DNA from: DASQPR01 sp963797605
Lineage (GTDB): Bacteria; Actinomycetota; Actinomycetes; Mycobacteriales; Micromonosporaceae
Direction of reading: 5' to 3'
Assembly (NCBI GenBank): GCA_963797605.1
Contig: CAWCPX010000005.1
Location: 248,001-312,000, forward strand
DNA: 64,000 nt
Shown here: piece after piece, positions 20,014-29,899 of the stretch
Position numbering within the stretch: position 1 is the stretch's first letter
Layout: each line of letters begins with the position of its first letter
Notes under the pieces: model-generated
The model's input: only the letters and a program-made list of their open reading frames with translations
Told to the model about the DNA's origin: nothing
The model's database searches: none
Position numbers and translations under genes: made by a program

Positions 20014-20874
20014 TCACGCCAACGCGGTCAGCTCCGCGACCTCGGCCGGCGTCAGCTCGATCGCGGCGCCGGCCACGTTCTCCTCCAGGTGCGATACCGA
20101 CGACGTGCCCGGGATCGGCAGCATCACCGGCGACCGGTGCAGGAGCCATGCGAGCGCGAGCTGCGACGGCGTCGCACCCTTGCGTTCGGCGTCCTTCGCG
20201 AGCAGCCCACCCGGTTCGGAGAGTTTGCCGGTCGCGAGCGGGAACCACGGGATGAACGCGATCCCGGCCGCCTCGCAGTATTCGAGTACCGCCTCGGAGC
20301 TGCGGTTCGACAGGTTGTACAGGTTCTGCACCGCGGAGATCGTGACGATCTTCTGCGCCTCGACGACCTGATCGACACTCACCTCGGACAGGCCGATCAA
20401 CCCGATCTTCCCTTCGTCCTGCATGAGCTTGAACTCGCCCAGCTGATCGGCGAGCGGCACCTCCGGGTCAATCCGGTGCAACTGTTGCAGCGGGATCCGC
20501 TCCAGCCCGAGGAAGCGCAGGCTCAGCTCGGTCTGCTGGCGCAGGTATTCGGGCCGGCCGACGGGAGCCCAGGCACCCGGGCCTGAGCGCGTGAAGCCTG
20601 CCTTCGTCGCGATGACGATGTCGTCCGCGTACGGGTAGAGCGCCTTCTTGAGCAGCGGCTCGGCGACGGCCGGCCCGTACGCGTCGGCCGTGTCGAAGAA
20701 GTTGACGCCCAGCTCGACGCTACGCCGGAGCACCCGGACCGCCTCGTCCGGATCGTCTGGTTCGCCCCACACGCCGGGGCCGGTGAGCTGCATGGTGCCG
20801 TAGCCGAGGCGATTCACCGGATAGGTGCCACCGAGGTTGAAGGTGCCCGATTGGGCTGCCGAAATCGTGGTCAT
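20014..20874 (-). CDS. aldo/keto reductase
   Basis: NADPH-dependent oxidoreductase of 286 aa with a TIM-barrel fold. The catalytic Asp and Tyr are in NFFDTADAYGP, Lys in DIVIATKAGFTRSG, and the His position in LQQLHRIDP; the cofactor-binding end is MLPIPGTSSVSHLEENV. It has the usual length for the family and a strong ribosome site (AGGAGAGGAG) before ATG 20874. The substrate cannot be predicted. It converges on the GGDEF gene. Confidence 0.9.
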   Translation of the reverse strand: MTTISAAQSGTFNLGGTYPVNRLGYGTMQLTGPGVWGEPDDPDEAVRVLRRSVELGVNFFDTADAYGPAVAEPLLKKALYPYADDIVIATKAGFTRSGPGAWAPVGRPEYLRQQTELSLRFLGLERIPLQQLHRIDPEVPLADQLGEFKLMQDEGKIGLIGLSEVSVDQVVEAQKIVTISAVQNLYNLSNRSSEAVLEYCEAAGIAFIPWFPLATGKLSEPGGLLAKDAERKGATPSQLALAWLLHRSPVMLPIPGTSSVSHLEENVAGAAIELTPAEVAELTALA

Positions 20875-20941
20875 GTTGTTGGCTCCTCTCCTCCTCAGTC
20901 CTACCTCACGAGCAGGCCGGAAATTCCCGGTCCCGGAAGAG

Positions 20942-22990
20942 TCACCGTGAATCGGGCCGGTAATAGCAGCGCACGCCGGTGTGTACGGTGCTCCGCAAGT
21001 GCTCCCCGATCAGCGCGTCCGTCTCGGTGACCCGGCGGAGGGCGCGACGGATCGCCTTTCCGACCGCGATCCGGGCGCGCTCGGCATCGTCGGAGAAGCG
21101 CCGGGTGCGCCCGCCGATCCCGGTGGCGCGGGCCAGCTCAGCGAGGAGCCAATCGCGTTCGGTACGCGCCCGGTCCGCCCGCGCCACGCGCCCCTTCGCG
21201 TCCAGGTCCTCGATCTCCTCGCGCAGCTGGTTGAGCCTCTGCCGGTATTCGCGCATCGCGGCGTCGTCGAGCATCGGCTGCCCCGACGCGGACGCGCCCG
21301 CCTTGGCGCTGCTCAGCCCGGCCAGTCCGGCGGCCAGATCGACGGCGGCGATCTCCCGTCCCGCGTTGGCGATCAGCACGGCCAGATGGAACATGCCGAT
21401 GTTGTGCTCGACGACGGTGCTCCGGTGCCCGAGACTCATCCGCCAGTGCCGTCCTTCGCGGACGCATTGCAGCGCCGGCGTCGGCGCCTCGTGGTGACCA
21501 CCCGTACGGGTCGCGATGCCGAGCGCGGCGGCGTCCCGGGTCGCGATCGACAGCTCCAGGCGAGCGGCGGCGGCATCCTCGGGGCGAGCGCGCCGTGCCA
21601 GGGCCTGAGCCAGCCGCATCCGCGAGTCCACCACAGCCGGCCAGTGCCCGAGCGCCAGGTTCTGCCGCACGGCCGTGCTGAAATGGCCCACGGCACGCGT
21701 GGCGTCGTCCACCGTCAGCGACGCGACACCGAGCGCATGATGGATCGAACCGAAGCAGACCACCCCGAGGCCACCGACCATCGGCAGGTCCGCGAACGGC
21801 GTCAGCAACTCGTAGGCGCGTTTGGAGAGGTCCGCGTCCTTGAGGAGATGCGCCGTCTCGATGACCCCGCCGATGGTCACCAGCCAACTGCTCGAACGAG
21901 GCAGGTCCGCAAGATCGTGGCCGCGCAGGCTGGCCAGTGCGCTCGCGGCTTTCCGACGGTCCCCCGCGACCGCGGCGACGAGTGCGAGCCCGGCGACGAA
22001 CGAGTGATCGACCGCGCTCAACGTCGCCGAGCTGACGAGGCCGTCGATCATCGGCAGGAGTTCGGCGAGTCGGCCCTGGTACCACCGGATCGCGAGCATC
22101 TGCCCGACGTGCCAGCCGGCCGCGTCGACGTCACCGGCGGCCCGCCCGCGCTCGGCACACGCGTTCGCGATCGTCTCCGCCTGATCGAGCCGGCCTTCCC
22201 GGATGGCGAGCATCACGTCGATCGCGCTGACCACGAAACCGATCGCGCCGTGGTCCGCTGATGCCAGCAGTTCCCGCAGCTCGCCGAGGGTGCGGTCGGC
22301 GCGCGGATCGGCCACGAAGAGCTGGTTGATCGTCTGCCAGAGCAGGCCCATCATCAGATCGCTGCGCCGCGAGGTCCGGAAGCTCGCCACCACCAGTTCG
22401 GCGGCCAGTGCAGCGCGCAGCTCGGCGTGGTCGGGGCCGAGCAGGCAGTGGTGCGCGACGCTCAACGCCTCCGCCAGCACGACCGGATCGTCGGAGTGCC
22501 GAGCCTCGTCGAGCCCGGCCATCACGTCGGTGTACGAGCCCGCGCGGTAATCGGACTCGGCGGCCAGCCGTACACGGAGCCGCAGCGCGATCGAGGACTG
22601 CGGGTCGACCAGTGACAACGCGTCCACCAGCCGGGATCGGACCAGCGCGGAGTCGGCGAACGCGCGGTGCTCGTGCACCCAGAGGCCGGTGAGTCCGAGC
22701 GCCGCCGCCGCCATCGCGGTCGCGTCGCACGTCCGTTCGGCGAGCCGGTACGCCATGTCGAAGCGGTGCCGTGCGGTGTGCAGATCACCGTCGACCACCA
22801 GGGCCCAGGTGCCGTTCGCGAGGAGTGCTTCAGTGTCGTCGTAGCGCTGGTCCGCGTACCGTCCGCGAATCATCGCTTTGCGGTCTGTCAGGTTTTCCTT
22901 GCCGGCGCGGGAGTTCATCCCGGGCATCGCGATCTCGCGACCGGGCGGCGTGACGGTGCCAAAATCCACGCTTATCTGTGGTGCTGTCAT
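20942..22990 (-). CDS. TPR-type regulatory protein beside the SARP gene
   Basis: 682-aa helical-repeat protein (tetratricopeptide-like, residues about 45-500) with a C-terminal region about 570-682 typical of actinomycete AfsR-like and LuxR-like regulators: coiled coil YRQRLNQLREEIEDLDAKG, then ERARIAVGKAIRRALRRV and GEHLRSTVHTGVRCYYRPD. That tail resembles a degenerate DNA-binding or effector domain; no P-loop is seen. It starts 48 bases after the SARP stop on the same strand, so it probably belongs to the same operon. The exact start is uncertain because the first 25 residues lack clear family features. Confidence 0.7.
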   Translation of the reverse strand: MTAPQISVDFGTVTPPGREIAMPGMNSRAGKENLTDRKAMIRGRYADQRYDDTEALLANGTWALVVDGDLHTARHRFDMAYRLAERTCDATAMAAAALGLTGLWVHEHRAFADSALVRSRLVDALSLVDPQSSIALRLRVRLAAESDYRAGSYTDVMAGLDEARHSDDPVVLAEALSVAHHCLLGPDHAELRAALAAELVVASFRTSRRSDLMMGLLWQTINQLFVADPRADRTLGELRELLASADHGAIGFVVSAIDVMLAIREGRLDQAETIANACAERGRAAGDVDAAGWHVGQMLAIRWYQGRLAELLPMIDGLVSSATLSAVDHSFVAGLALVAAVAGDRRKAASALASLRGHDLADLPRSSSWLVTIGGVIETAHLLKDADLSKRAYELLTPFADLPMVGGLGVVCFGSIHHALGVASLTVDDATRAVGHFSTAVRQNLALGHWPAVVDSRMRLAQALARRARPEDAAAARLELSIATRDAAALGIATRTGGHHEAPTPALQCVREGRHWRMSLGHRSTVVEHNIGMFHLAVLIANAGREIAAVDLAAGLAGLSSAKAGASASGQPMLDDAAMREYRQRLNQLREEIEDLDAKGRVARADRARTERDWLLAELARATGIGGRTRRFSDDAERARIAVGKAIRRALRRVTETDALIGEHLRSTVHTGVRCYYRPDSR

Positions 22991-23038
22991 GATCGCAATC
23001 GTTCCACCGGCGGCTGGAACGGCACTGAAACGGCCGTA

Positions 23039-25918
23039 TCAGCGGGCGGGCGCGACTTCCAGCCGGGCGCGTACGTCGCCGGCGACCGGGTGCCCGAGCT
23101 CCTCGAGGATCGCCAGCGCCTCTCGCCACGCGTCCCGTGCCGCATCGAGGTTGCCGATGTCGCGTTGGGCGTCGCCGAGGCTCGTGTACGCGTCCGCCTC
23201 GTTGAACCGGTCGCCCAACTCGCGGTAGATCTGCACGGCCTCGTCGAAACAGTCGGCACCCCGATCGTGCTCGCCGAGTTGGAAGTGGATGAAGCCGAGG
23301 CTGTCCCAGGTGCCGGCGGCGCCGGTGCGGTCACCGAGCTCGTCGAAGACAGCGATCGCACGACGGCAGTAGCCGAGGGCGGGCTCGTATTCGCCGAGTT
23401 TGGCGTGGCACCAGCCGAGGATGTTGAGCGCGTGTGCTTCGCCGACCCGGTTTCCAGCCATCTCGTATTGCGGGATCGCGAACTGTGCATGGCCCAGCGC
23501 CTCGGCGAAGTTGCCCTGTTGTTCGGCCACCCAGGCGAGACTCAGATGTACGTGCACCTGCGCGATCCGGTCACCGACGACCTCGAAGAGACGCAGCGCC
23601 TGCCGGTCGTGGCGGTCGGCGGCCTCGAAGTTGCCGAGTTTGACGTGCACGGTGCCGAGGTTGCGGTGCATGTGGGCCTGACCGCGCGAGTCCGCGATGC
23701 GTATGGCGGCTTCCAGACCAGCTGTCTGCACGGCGAGGAAATCGCGCCAGTAGCCGCGCCGGTCGAGAAAGCTGGTCAGGGTCCAGGCGAGCTGCCAACG
23801 GTGCCGCTCGAAGCCCGCCGACTCCGCCGCGACCGTGGCGAGCAGCACCGGGTGCTCGGCGACGAACCACGCGGCCGCGGCGCTCCGGTCGATCAGCGGC
23901 TCCGGCATGACACCGGGTTGCGGTGCGGCCACCGCGAGCGGTTCGCGTTGCGGGCTGAGCAGCAACGCGGCCGCGTGACCGGTGTGCAGATAGTGATCGA
24001 GCACCCGGTGCACCGCCTCGGACCGTGTCGCTTCGGTGTCGTGGAGCCGGGCCTGCTCGATCGCGTACGCGCGGAGAAGATCGTGAAAACCGAACCGCCC
24101 CGGCGTGGGCTCGGTGACCAGGTGCACCCGGGTCAACTCGGCCAGCAGCGGGCGTACGCGTCGCGGCGGCAGACCGATCAGGCTGGCCGCGGCCGCGAGC
24201 GCGATGTCCGGCCCGGAGCAGAGCCCGAGCAGCCGGAACAGCCGGGCGGCGTCGGAGCTGAGCGTGCGGTAGGACCAGGAGAAGACAGCGCGTACGTCCG
24301 TCAGCGAGTCGCCGCTCTGGAACGAGTCCAGGGCAGCCGCGGTGTCGTGCAGTTCCAGCGCGAGTTTGGCGAGCGGCAACTCCCGGTTGGTCGCGGCGCG
24401 CGCGGCGGCGACGGCGAGCGCCAGCGGCAGGCGGGCGCACCGGGCGATGATGTCGCGGACCGCGTCCGGCTCCTCGGTCACCCGACGCCGTCCGAGCCGG
24501 CGCGTCAGCATCTCGCGCGCGTCCGCGTCGGTCGGCAGGTCGAGGTTGATCGGCTGCGCGTCCTCCGTCGCGATCAGGCCGCCCAACTGGCTGCGGCTCG
24601 TGACGACGACGAGGCATCCGGGCGCACCCGGCAGCAACGGCCGCACCTGCTCGTCGTCGCGGGCGTTGTCGAGCACGATGAGCACCCGCTTCGTGGCCAG
24701 GACGCTGCGATAGAGGCTGGCCTGGGAGTCCGGCGCGTCCGGAATGCGCGCGGCCGGCACCGCGAACGCGTCGAGGAAGCCCCGAATCGCCTCGGCCGGC
24801 TCCAAAATGGTGCCGCCGGGATCGAAGCCGCGCAGGTTGACGTAGAGCTGGCCGTCGGGGAACTGCGACGCGACCTGGTGCGCCCAGTGAATCGCGAGCG
24901 CCGTCTTGCCCACGCCGGCCGTGCCGGACACGACCGAGATCGTCACGGCCTGCGGCTCCGTCGGCCGATCGCGGTCAGCACCCGACAACATCGCGTCGAG
25001 GCGGCCGAGTTCGACGGCACGACCGGTGAACGTCGGCACCGCGAGCGGCAACTGCGCCGGAACAGCCCATGTCGGCGCGGTCGTGGCGACCGGAAGCGCG
25101 CCGATGACACGAGCCGCGGGCGCGTCGAGAGCATCGTCCTGCCGCAGAATCGCAACTTCGAGGTCACGCAGCGCCGGGCTCGGATCGATGCCGAGTTCAG
25201 CCGAGATCGTCTGCCGCAGCCGCTGGTAGGCGCCGAGGGCGTCGGCTTGCCGGCCGCTGCGATACAGCGCGAGCATCAGCTGCTCGTGGATGTGCTCGCG
25301 AAACGGATGCTGTTCGGCCATGCGCTCCAACTCCGGGATGAGTTGCGCGTGCTCGCCCATCGCCATGCGTACGTCAATCAGCGCCTGTACCGCGTCGAGT
25401 CGGATATCTTCCAGCCGCTCACCCTGTTCGCCGAGCCACGGCACGCCGGCGACGTCGGCGAGCGCCCGCCCACGCCATAACGCCAGCGCCGCACGGAGGT
25501 GAGCGGCGCTCTGCTCGTGATCGCTCTCCTGCTCGCTCTGCCGGATGAGATCGGTCGCGAGCGTGACATCGGTAGCCTCGGCGGGCAGGTCCAACAGATA
25601 GCCGGGAGGACGGGCCACAATGGCCGAACGCGACCCCAGCACGCCGCGCAGATACGACACGTGGCTCTGTAACGTATTGGCGGCCGTGGCCGGTGGGTGC
25701 TCGCCCCACACGATGTCGATGAGGCGGTCGGTGCTCACGGTCTCGTCGGCGCGGAGGCCGAGCACCGCCAGCACGGTCTTACGGCGCAGGCCGGATAACG
25801 GCTGGGTAACTCCGTCGACGACGACGTCGACCGGCCCCAGCAGCCGAACCCGCACGGTGTCCCAGCTCATGAACGAGCTCGATTCCAGATCTTCTGGCGG
25901 CTCCATGGCCGCGGTCAC
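23039..25918 (-). CDS. SARP/AfsR-family transcriptional activator with NB-ARC and TPR domains
   Basis: 959-aa pathway-type activator. The order is winged-helix DNA-binding domain (about 20-110: VRLLGPVDVVVDGVTQPL, LRRKTVLAVLGLRADETV, NTLQSHVSYLRGVLG), bacterial transcriptional activation domain (about 115-265), NB-ARC ATPase (about 290-600; Walker A SGTAGVGKTALAIHWAHQ, Walker B RVLIVLDNARDDEQVRPLLP), and C-terminal TPRs (about 690-950). AfsR-like proteins integrate kinase signals and switch on secondary metabolism. A Ser/Thr kinase gene is divergent 207 bases away, matching the known AfsK-AfsR logic, although a direct link is inferred. No biosynthetic cluster lies in the window. The start (GTG 25918 or ATG 25906) is uncertain. 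Confidence 0.88.
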   Translation of the reverse strand: MTAAMEPPEDLESSSFMSWDTVRVRLLGPVDVVVDGVTQPLSGLRRKTVLAVLGLRADETVSTDRLIDIVWGEHPPATAANTLQSHVSYLRGVLGSRSAIVARPPGYLLDLPAEATDVTLATDLIRQSEQESDHEQSAAHLRAALALWRGRALADVAGVPWLGEQGERLEDIRLDAVQALIDVRMAMGEHAQLIPELERMAEQHPFREHIHEQLMLALYRSGRQADALGAYQRLRQTISAELGIDPSPALRDLEVAILRQDDALDAPAARVIGALPVATTAPTWAVPAQLPLAVPTFTGRAVELGRLDAMLSGADRDRPTEPQAVTISVVSGTAGVGKTALAIHWAHQVASQFPDGQLYVNLRGFDPGGTILEPAEAIRGFLDAFAVPAARIPDAPDSQASLYRSVLATKRVLIVLDNARDDEQVRPLLPGAPGCLVVVTSRSQLGGLIATEDAQPINLDLPTDADAREMLTRRLGRRRVTEEPDAVRDIIARCARLPLALAVAAARAATNRELPLAKLALELHDTAAALDSFQSGDSLTDVRAVFSWSYRTLSSDAARLFRLLGLCSGPDIALAAAASLIGLPPRRVRPLLAELTRVHLVTEPTPGRFGFHDLLRAYAIEQARLHDTEATRSEAVHRVLDHYLHTGHAAALLLSPQREPLAVAAPQPGVMPEPLIDRSAAAAWFVAEHPVLLATVAAESAGFERHRWQLAWTLTSFLDRRGYWRDFLAVQTAGLEAAIRIADSRGQAHMHRNLGTVHVKLGNFEAADRHDRQALRLFEVVGDRIAQVHVHLSLAWVAEQQGNFAEALGHAQFAIPQYEMAGNRVGEAHALNILGWCHAKLGEYEPALGYCRRAIAVFDELGDRTGAAGTWDSLGFIHFQLGEHDRGADCFDEAVQIYRELGDRFNEADAYTSLGDAQRDIGNLDAARDAWREALAILEELGHPVAGDVRARLEVAPAR

Positions 25919-26125
25919 GGTTGTGCCACAACGCCGCGAGGATGTCTGTCGCGTTTCAGCACCGCTTCAGCTCTGGCTGTCACCCTATTCGGTTACCACA
26001 AAGACATTCCACGATGTTTCACGGACGCGAAACCTCCCCGGTTCACCGTCGCATCGATGGAACGAATTGTCACGTCATGAAGTAGCGTTCGCGAGAGCGC
26101 CGGTTGAGTCGAAGGGCGAAGCATC

Positions 26126-27736
26126 ATGAGCATGTGGATGGCTCCGGGCTACACCGAGATTCGGCAGTTGGGCCAGGGTGGCACCGGTCGGGTCGTGCTC
26201 GCCACGCATGACGCCAGCGGCACCTCGGTCGCGATCAAATACCTCTCGGACAGCCTCACGTTCGACGAGAGCTTCGTCACCAGCTTCCGCGCAGAGGCGC
26301 ACATCCTCGCCGAGGTCGAAAGCCCGTACGTCACGCAACTGTACGAATACATCGAATCCGATGGCCACGCGGCGATCGTGATGGAACTCGTCAACGGCGT
26401 GTCGATGCGCACCGTGATGCGCGAACAGGGTGCGATCGAGCCGGAAGCCGCGCTGCTCGTGCTGAAAGGCTCGCTCCTGGGCCTGGCGACCGCGCACAGC
26501 CACGGCGTCGTGCACCGCGACTACAAGCCGGAAAACGTCCTCGTCGACACCGACGGCCACAGCAAGCTGGCGGACTTCGGCATCGCGGCCCGCTCCGGAG
26601 CGCACGGAGCCCTCGCTGGCACACCGTCCTACATGGCCCCCGAGCAGTGGGCGGGTGCACCGGCCAGCCCGCAGACCGACATCTACGCCGCGACCGCCAC
26701 GTTCTTCGAGTGCCTGACCGGCCGTCCGCCGTACCGCGCGCCGGGCGACCTCGATCGTCTCCGGCACCTGCACGCGCTGGAGCCGATCCCGGTCGGCGAC
26801 GCCCCCGAGGCGGTCCACGGCCTGCTGCGGCGTGGTCTGGCCAAGGAGGCACCGCAGCGACCGAAGAACGCGGCCACGTTCGTCAAGGAACTCGAGGCGG
26901 TCGCGGGCGGCGCCTACGGCAGCGACTGGGAGGCGGAGGGTCGCAAGAAGCTGGCCCGGCGGGTGCTGCTTCTCGCGCTGCTGCTGCCCTTCCCGGAACC
27001 GACGGCCGACGGCGCGATGGCGGCCAGTAGCTTCGCCTGGACCCGGCTGCGCAAAGCGAGCGTGCTCGTCACGATCCTGGTCGCGATCATCGCCGGGGCG
27101 TTCGGAGCGCTGCGGGCGTTCGGCGACGTGGGTTCGGCCGACGCGACCAACCTGACGTCCGGGCTGCCGATCACCTACGTGTCCTCCGCGCCCAGCGATC
27201 CGGGGTCCGGGCCGCCGTCCGTGCCACCGTCGCCGGCGCTGGCCCCGTCGCCGCCGGTGTCGTCGCCTCCGATCGCTCCGACGCACACCGTGACACCGCC
27301 GAAGAAGACCACCAAGCCGCCCAAGAAGACGCCGCCGGTCGTGACGCCGCCGACCTCCGCGAAACCGTCACCGCCACCGCCGTCGATCCCGAAGTTCAGC
27401 GTGCTCGTCGTCGGCGGCAGCGCCGGCACGACCGCTTGCCCGCAAGCATGCTGGAACGCCACGGCCCGTGCTTCCGGCGCCGGCCCGGCCACCCTGCACA
27501 TCGGCTTCCACCCGTTTGACGCCAATGGAGCTCCGACCAAGGGCACAGTCGGATCGTGGACCGTCGACTTCACGGTGCCCAGTAGCGACGGCTACACCTG
27601 GAAGGACTCGGAATCGTTCGCCAACGCATGCAACGGCCAAACCGGGTTCCAGATCCAGGGCTTCATTACGACCGCCGACGGGGCAACAGCGAAAATGGCC
27701 ACGGCCAACGTTGACTGCCCGCCGATCATCTCCTAA
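26126..27736 (+). CDS. transmembrane Ser/Thr protein kinase
   Basis: 536-aa eukaryote-like kinase of the PknB type. Kinase domain residues about 8-265: glycine loop LGQGGTGRVV, K38 (VAIKYL), catalytic HRDYKPENVL (130-139), DFG 150-152, and GTPSYMAPEQW. A membrane helix (about 310-330, ASVLVTILVAIIAGAFGALRA) is followed by a long Pro-rich stretch with TPPKKTTKPPKKTPP, then a C-terminal beta domain outside the cell (about 430-536) with three cysteines. There are no PASTA repeats. It converges with a pseudokinase of the same architecture, 19 bases apart, and is divergent from the SARP gene. Confidence 0.9.
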   Translation: MSMWMAPGYTEIRQLGQGGTGRVVLATHDASGTSVAIKYLSDSLTFDESFVTSFRAEAHILAEVESPYVTQLYEYIESDGHAAIVMELVNGVSMRTVMREQGAIEPEAALLVLKGSLLGLATAHSHGVVHRDYKPENVLVDTDGHSKLADFGIAARSGAHGALAGTPSYMAPEQWAGAPASPQTDIYAATATFFECLTGRPPYRAPGDLDRLRHLHALEPIPVGDAPEAVHGLLRRGLAKEAPQRPKNAATFVKELEAVAGGAYGSDWEAEGRKKLARRVLLLALLLPFPEPTADGAMAASSFAWTRLRKASVLVTILVAIIAGAFGALRAFGDVGSADATNLTSGLPITYVSSAPSDPGSGPPSVPPSPALAPSPPVSSPPIAPTHTVTPPKKTTKPPKKTPPVVTPPTSAKPSPPPPSIPKFSVLVVGGSAGTTACPQACWNATARASGAGPATLHIGFHPFDANGAPTKGTVGSWTVDFTVPSSDGYTWKDSESFANACNGQTGFQIQGFITTADGATAKMATANVDCPPIIS

Positions 27737-27755
27737 TCGAGTGCCGATCAAGACG

Positions 27756-29618
27756 CTATTTGCACGCGTACGTGAACGTCGTGTGGCCGTCGGCTGCCGT
27801 CGGAGACAGGACGTTCAACGTCGCCGTGGCCGCCATCGTGCCGTGGCCGCTGAAACGCCAGTACAGATGGACTTTGACGCTGCTCTGGCCACCCGACACC
27901 GTCTGCTTCAGCACGCCGGTCTGCTGGCCGTCACTGCGTACCCATCGATAACTGATGGTTCCGGCTTTGCCGTTGGTGTTGATCGTGCCCACGATGTCGA
28001 CCTGCGTGTCGCACTTCGTGCCGGGAAGGGCGGCGGGTGCGACGGCGACGCTCGACACCGTGACATCGTTCTGCCATTTCTGCCACCACTGCCAGCCGAT
28101 CCACGCGGCCGCACCGACCAGCACCAATGTCACGATGCCGCTCAGTACGGCGGTGACGCGACGCCCCCACGAACGCGGGTTCCGCGCTTTCGGCGGCGCC
28201 TTCGTCGGGCCCATGCCGAAGCTGTTGCCGACGTTGCTCACGGCCTGGGTGCGTTTGGGTTCCAGCAGGTCGAAGCGGGTGTCGCCATCGTTCGGCGAGA
28301 CGGTCGCGCCGGACGTGCCGGACGCGGCCGGAGCGGTGAACGCGGCCGATGAGGCGGACATGGCCGACGCGGCCGGCGCGGTGGGCGAACCGGGCACGGT
28401 CTGGCTGTGCGACTCACGGTCGGCGAACATCACTGTGCGACCGTCGTCACCAGCGTCGCCCAGGCGCACGGTCATCGGCGGTTGATTCATGAGCGGTTGA
28501 TTCATGAGCGGCTGATTCGTGTGCGGTTGCGTCATGGGCGGCGCGCTCGCCGGCCGCGGCGTCACGGCTGGCGACGCTAGGGCCGGCGAGGTCACGGCTG
28601 GCGGCGCCACGGCGACGGTGGGCTCCGCATCGGGTGCGCAGACGCCAGGCGTGGAGAATGCGGGCGCGGCGACGGCGGGTTCGACGGTTGCCGCCCGACC
28701 CGGTTGCGGCGGGATGGCGACGGTCGGCTGTGCGGGTCCAGAAGCCGCGGGCGGCGTCAGCGCGATCGTCGGTTGCGGTGCCTCCGGCAGCATGGGCGCG
28801 GACCGCACCGTCGGCTGCGATCCACCCGTCGGCGCGGGAGCGAACGAATGCGCGGGCGCATTCGCTGAGGCACCACCTGGGACGCCCGAAACCGGCGACA
28901 CCGGTGGCGAGATCGCGATCGTGGCGGCCGACGTGGAAACCGCTCGCACGGTCTCGCGGTTGACCGAGCCGGCGGCCAGGCTCAATGTCGCCAGCGCTGA
29001 CGCCAATCCGGCACCAGTCGCCGTCCCCTGCGCGGCGGCCTGCCGGAGCAGTCCCTCGACCCGGCGATCGGTGGTCGTGTCGGCCAGGTCGGCGACCATC
29101 ATCGACCACGCCGCCGTGTCGTGACCGGGCCCGGGCGTGGTGCCGACGAGCGCGTGCGCCAGCCCGGCCTCTGCCACCAGCACGCCGCCGGCCGCGGTCA
29201 CGATCACGTTGTGCGGGCCGAGGTCGCCGTGCGCCTGGCCGGCCGCGTGGAGCAGGCGCAGGATCTCGCCGGTTTCGGTGGCGATCACGAGGGCGACGTC
29301 GCCGGGCATCGGCACACCGCCGGCGCGCATGTGGGTCACGGTGGGGAGCGGGGTGGCATCGGCGATCAGCCACACCTGGCCGGCATCGACGAACTGGTCG
29401 ATGACGTTGACGAGGCCGGGCAGCCGCAATCCGCCGAGGTCCCGGTGGACCCGGTCGAGCCGCCACGACGCGTCCGTGTTCGCCGGGTTCAGCCCGTCGA
29501 CGCGCAGGCCGCCCAGCTTCCGGCCGTCGGCGGTGGACAGTTGGCACCAGGTGCCCAGGCGGCTGCGCCAGTTGGGCCCGACGCGGGTGTACTTTCCACC
29601 GATCGTTTCGCTCTGCAC
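27756..29618 (-). CDS. transmembrane pseudokinase-like protein
   Basis: 620-aa protein with a degenerate kinase-like N-terminus (1-210), a Pro/Ala-rich linker (210-470), a membrane helix (about 493-513, VTAVLSGIVTLVLVGAAAWIG) and an extracellular beta domain. The catalytic loop reads HGDLGPHNVIV at 130-140, keeping Asp132 and Asn137, but the glycine loop and beta-3 lysine are not evident, and DFG is replaced by EAG, so phosphotransfer is doubtful. The linker contains tandem NQPLM repeats encoded by four 15-bp DNA repeats (28482-28541). GTG 29618 has GGAG 5 bases upstream. It probably partners or regulates the neighbouring kinase. Confidence 0.75.
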   Translation of the reverse strand: MQSETIGGKYTRVGPNWRSRLGTWCQLSTADGRKLGGLRVDGLNPANTDASWRLDRVHRDLGGLRLPGLVNVIDQFVDAGQVWLIADATPLPTVTHMRAGGVPMPGDVALVIATETGEILRLLHAAGQAHGDLGPHNVIVTAAGGVLVAEAGLAHALVGTTPGPGHDTAAWSMMVADLADTTTDRRVEGLLRQAAAQGTATGAGLASALATLSLAAGSVNRETVRAVSTSAATIAISPPVSPVSGVPGGASANAPAHSFAPAPTGGSQPTVRSAPMLPEAPQPTIALTPPAASGPAQPTVAIPPQPGRAATVEPAVAAPAFSTPGVCAPDAEPTVAVAPPAVTSPALASPAVTPRPASAPPMTQPHTNQPLMNQPLMNQPPMTVRLGDAGDDGRTVMFADRESHSQTVPGSPTAPAASAMSASSAAFTAPAASGTSGATVSPNDGDTRFDLLEPKRTQAVSNVGNSFGMGPTKAPPKARNPRSWGRRVTAVLSGIVTLVLVGAAAWIGWQWWQKWQNDVTVSSVAVAPAALPGTKCDTQVDIVGTINTNGKAGTISYRWVRSDGQQTGVLKQTVSGGQSSVKVHLYWRFSGHGTMAATATLNVLSPTAADGHTTFTYACK

Positions 29619-29774
29619 CGTGACTCCATCTGTCCGCGCCCGAAGATTGCGCCCGGGCCACCCCGGCGAGACGAATCCGGAGCGTGGCAGCGAGCGTTTT
29701 CGATCCGGACCGGAATGTACCGCCTCGGCGAAACGGTGTCCCAGCTCAGCCGTGAACCCGACTGAGGAAGGACG

Positions 29775-29813
29775 GTGGAGAGATTCGACGAACTACCGAC
29801 GGAAACTCTCCAC
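29775..29813. repeat. hairpin element of the GGAGAGAT family (copy 1)
   Basis: GTGGAGAG (29775-29782) pairs with CTCTCCAC (29806-29813), then GATCTTTT. The loop shares ACG, CTA and GAAA with the hairpin at 59949-59996. The T-run gives it terminator character, although it lies in the divergent gap between the pseudokinase and methyltransferase genes. Just downstream, 29831-29885 has short tandem GACCACG repeats. Confidence 0.5.
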
Positions 29814-29899
29814 GATCTTTTCGGCGCCGTGACCACGTCTGGACCACGTCTGGACCACGCGGCGACCCCGCGGCGACCACGCGGCTACGATGCCTGATC

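Noticed and set aside
19831..20586. Plus-strand frame beginning MSNNEP (also one at 1353)
   Set aside because: The start lies in the right arm of an inverted-repeat element; the rest is antisense to the aldo/keto reductase and has no recognisable content.
20981..22261. 426-codon plus-strand frame and similar long frames opposite real genes (3039-3471, 9152-10591, 51126-53111)
   Set aside because: They are frame shadows with biased composition. Each lies opposite a gene with clear motifs and has no ribosome site.
22667..25480. 937-codon open frame on the plus strand
   Set aside because: It is antisense to the SARP/AfsR and TPR genes. Long mirror frames are expected from the third-position G+C bias, and the translated sequence is Arg/Gly/Val-rich with no domain.
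20942..29618. Secondary-metabolite gene cluster around the SARP regulator
   Set aside because: No polyketide, peptide-synthetase or tailoring genes are nearby. A single methyltransferase is not enough.
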